A stretch of DNA of 6,326 bases from an uncultured Alphaproteobacteria bacterium (lineage in GTDB: Bacteria > Pseudomonadota > Alphaproteobacteria > Rs-D84): the NCBI GenBank assembly GCA_946185785.1, contig CAMHKP010000028.1:1-6326 (forward strand). The letters are read 5' to 3'. Both the position numbers and the translations under genes were made by a program. The notes beneath the pieces are model-generated. The model was given only the letters and a program-made list of their open reading frames with translations. It was not told the DNA's origin and ran no database searches. Below are positions 4,908 through 6,326 of this stretch, one piece after another; position 1 is the stretch's first letter; each line of letters starts with the position of its first letter.

Positions 4908-5619
4908 ATATAGAGTGGTCAAAAAACCAACATAGTGTGAATTCGTTTAATCTGTTGTGTATATCATTTTGGCTAAGTTTAATACCAACATTGTATTGTG
5001 ATGGAATAAATTTTTCGGTGCCGATAATCCATCCTTCGAGTCTGCGTATCGTGTGAACAACACAATCTAATTGAGTGTCGTTTAAGTCACATAATTTTGT
5101 GGTGCGTGATACACCAACCAATCCGCACAATGAATTTATATAGCGTTCGGTATTATTTTCATGGGGTGGGGCATAAATATAGATAGCGTTTGCAATAGTT
5201 AAATTACGATATGAATCAGACAACAACAGGGATTTTATTGCGCGCATACCAGTAATTTCATCTGGGAATATTGCAAATCTGTTAGCAGAACCGATTGCAC
5301 CAAAATTACCTTTGTTGTAATAGCGTATGCAACCTGGGTTATTATTGCGCCATGCAATGCTGCCACCGGTGCGCACAAGGGTTTCACCATTGTGGAAAAT
5401 ATAATGCACACCTTCGCTGGTGTTTTTTACTTCGACAACACGCGGTTGCAAGGCTTGAAAATCAATGATTTTATGGCTTTTATTTGGGGCTTCTGTTTCA
5501 AAATTATACAACACAGGTGAATGTCCGTTGTGTGATAATGCGTCTTGTGTATCTGCAAAAACAGACACAGCGACAATAACACTGGCCATTGCACACGAAA
5601 GTTTGTATTTTGCACGCAT
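4906..5619 (-). CDS. Secreted protein with an RNNNPG-type domain, function unknown
   Basis: With the start at 5619 the protein has 237 residues. A signal peptide covers residues 1-22 (basic MRAKYK, a hydrophobic core, then SVFA before Asp23), so it is probably periplasmic or exported. The domain at about 88-205 holds WRNNNPGCIRY (90-100), FAIFPDEITGMRAIKSLL (115-132), IYAPPHENNTERYI (148-161), LNDTQLDCVV (179-188) and RRLEGW (192-197). This order (RNNNPGNIR, then FA-x-F, YAPP-x-ENNT, then Leu-x-x-x-Q and EG) is known to me from bacterial and phage proteins often labelled structural protein P5-like; their activity is not settled and a role in cell-wall turnover is only a guess. The usual Asn of NPGN is Cys97 here, and the mature part has five cysteines (97, 165, 177, 186, 230). 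The frame is open up to an ATG at 5658, but the promoter and GAGGG site favour 5619. It is monocistronic. Confidence 0.82.
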   Translation of the reverse strand: MRAKYKLSCAMASVIVAVSVFADTQDALSHNGHSPVLYNFETEAPNKSHKIIDFQALQPRVVEVKNTSEGVHYIFHNGETLVRTGGSIAWRNNNPGCIRYYNKGNFGAIGSANRFAIFPDEITGMRAIKSLLLSDSYRNLTIANAIYIYAPPHENNTERYINSLCGLVGVSRTTKLCDLNDTQLDCVVHTIRRLEGWIIGTEKFIPSQYNVGIKLSQNDIHNRLNEFTLCWFFDHSI

Positions 5620-5624
5620 ATCTG

Positions 5625-5629
5625 CCCTC
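5625..5629 (-). promoter_or_regulatory. Ribosome binding site that decides the start of the secreted protein gene
   Basis: GAGGG on the minus strand lies 5 bases before the ATG at 5619. The other in-frame ATGs at 5658, 5640 and 5631 have no such site, and the last overlaps this one. Confidence 0.65.
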
Positions 5630-5644
5630 ATTTTTTTCATGCAA

Positions 5645-5672
5645 AATATAGACAACAATTTGCGTTTGTCAA
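5645..5672 (-). promoter_or_regulatory. Strong sigma-70-type promoter of the secreted protein gene
   Basis: On the minus strand a perfect TTGACA (5672 down to 5667) and TATATT (5650 down to 5645) are 16 bases apart. The predicted transcript starts near 5638, giving a leader of about 19 bases with the GAGGG site in it. In-frame ATG 5658 lies between the promoter elements and ATG 5640 at or before the transcript start, which argues against both as starts. Confidence 0.75.
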
Positions 5673-5679
5673 GTATAAA
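5649..5679 (+). promoter_or_regulatory. Weak candidate forward promoter for parC
   Basis: TAGACA (5649-5654) and TATAAA (5674-5679) resemble -35 and -10 elements, but the spacing of 19 is long. It would be interleaved with the divergent promoter on the other strand and leave a T-rich leader of about 80 bases before parC. A rival is TTGTTA (5714-5719) with TAAATT (5737-5742) at spacing 17, each matching four of six positions. Neither is convincing. Confidence 0.25.
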
Positions 5680-5739
5680 ATGGCTTTTTCTGCTAAATTG
5701 GTGTTTTTTTCTGTTGTTATTTTTTTTTCAATGTTCTAA
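5680..5739 (+). other. Possible 19-residue hydrophobic leader reading frame
   Basis: An ATG at 5680 opens a 19-codon frame (MAFSAKLVFFSVVIFFSMF, stop TAA 5737-5739) in the T-rich spacer before parC. The product would be a single short hydrophobic helix with one Lys. There is no clear ribosome binding site, and any T-rich run yields Phe/Val/Ser codons, so it may well be chance. Confidence 0.15.
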
Positions 5740-5766
5740 ATTTTATGGGTAAAAATAAGATTTGAT

Positions 5767-6326
5767 ATGTCAAAAAGTACTAATTTTGTTGAAAGAATAG
5801 ATTCACAGCAATTGTCCGAAGCAATTTCGGAACGTTATTTGTCGTATGCGGTTTCGACCATTGTTTCGCGCGCTTTGCCAGATGTTCGTGATGGGTTAAA
5901 GCCAGTGCACCGTCGCATTTTATTTTCTATGTTGCGGCAAAAATTGTCGCCCGCAGCGGCATTTCGTAAATGTGCAACGGTTGTTGGTGATGTGTTGGGT
6001 CATTATCACCCACATGGTGATTCATCGGTTTATGATGCGATGGTGCGTTTGGCACAAGATTTTTCTGTGCGTTATCCATTGATAGACGGTCAGGGGAATT
6101 TTGGTAATATTGATGGCGACCCCCAGGCTGCATATCGTTATACTGAATCTAAAATGACCGATGCTGCAATGCTGATTATGGAAGGCATTGACGAAGACAG
6201 TGTTGATATGATGCCGAACTTTGATGGCACAACGGTTGAACCAACGGTTATGCCAGGGGCATTTCCAAACTTGTTGGCAAATGGTGGTATGGGTATTGCG
6301 GTTGGTATGGCAACAAATATTCCAAC
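5767..6326 (+). CDS. parC: DNA topoisomerase IV subunit A (5' part, cut by window end)
   Basis: ParC is the DNA-breaking subunit of topoisomerase IV, which unlinks daughter chromosomes with ParE. The 186 codons seen cover the winged-helix region and active site: [30 protein letters not shown] (about 23-52), [28 protein letters not shown] (72-99), [12 protein letters not shown] (106-117) and the catalytic Tyr125 in YRYTE. The quinolone-contact positions hold Ser86 and Asp90, the unmodified residues for this fold. ParC is preferred over GyrA because of [32 protein letters not shown] (140-154) and [17 protein letters not shown], which follow the alphaproteobacterial ParC pattern; the initial [20 protein letters not shown] is also unlike GyrA. 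The ATG at 5767 has only a weak AAGA upstream. The remaining two thirds or more lie beyond the window. Confidence 0.9.
   Translation, partial: MSKSTNFVERIDSQQLSEAISERYLSYAVSTIVSRALPDVRDGLKPVHRRILFSMLRQKLSPAAAFRKCATVVGDVLGHYHPHGDSSVYDAMVRLAQDFSVRYPLIDGQGNFGNIDGDPQAAYRYTESKMTDAAMLIMEGIDEDSVDMMPNFDGTTVEPTVMPGAFPNLLANGGMGIAVGMATNIP

Noticed and set aside
4883..4920. 6S RNA downstream of zapA, as in many proteobacteria
   Set aside because: Only the terminator hairpin fits between zapA and the convergent gene, so there is no room.
5465..5752. Plus-strand frame of 95 codons across the start of the secreted protein gene
   Set aside because: It runs through the promoter region and antisense to a signal peptide, and its hydrophobic end comes from T runs.

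Overview
The window reads as chromosomal DNA of an AT-leaning alphaproteobacterium. Three things point there. The gene order (leuS end?)-lptE-holA followed by map-radC, and a coiled-coil gene overlapping zapA, are arrangements known from Alphaproteobacteria. The RadC N-terminus (GHRDRLREKF, then IPRRDVRPLA) and the topoisomerase IV subunit ([22 protein letters not shown]) also have the alphaproteobacterial form. The modest GC content, tight packing and absence of mobile elements would fit a streamlined, perhaps host-associated lineage, but this is inference and no species can be named.

Layout. Positions 41-2950 (+) form one compact run: lptE, holA, map and radC, with junctions that overlap by 1 base or leave 0-1 base, so they are probably one transcript continuing from upstream. 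Positions 2952-4316 (-) hold two genes I cannot assign: a 297-residue acidic protein with conserved-looking ends and, 6 bases downstream, a 154-residue protein with two membrane segments. They converge on radC with one base between the stop codons. An 84-base divergent promoter region (4317-4400) separates them from a zauP-like/zapA cell-division pair (4401-4882, +), which ends in a strong hairpin terminator. The same hairpin serves a convergent, separately promoted gene for a secreted protein with an RNNNPG-type domain (4906-5619, -). A 147-base AT-rich divergent spacer then leads to the start of parC (5767 to the window end, +), which is cut by the window edge.

Roles. The known genes are housekeeping: outer-membrane LPS assembly (LptE), replication clamp loading (HolA), N-terminal methionine removal (Map), a JAMM-fold RadC, Z-ring organisation (ZauP/ZapA) and chromosome decatenation (ParC). 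The interesting part is the pair at 2952-4316, which shares a compact back-to-back promoter region with the Z-ring genes, and the exported protein at 4906-5619. No gene-free stretch exceeds 150 bases. No tRNA, rRNA, CRISPR array or insertion sequence was seen.
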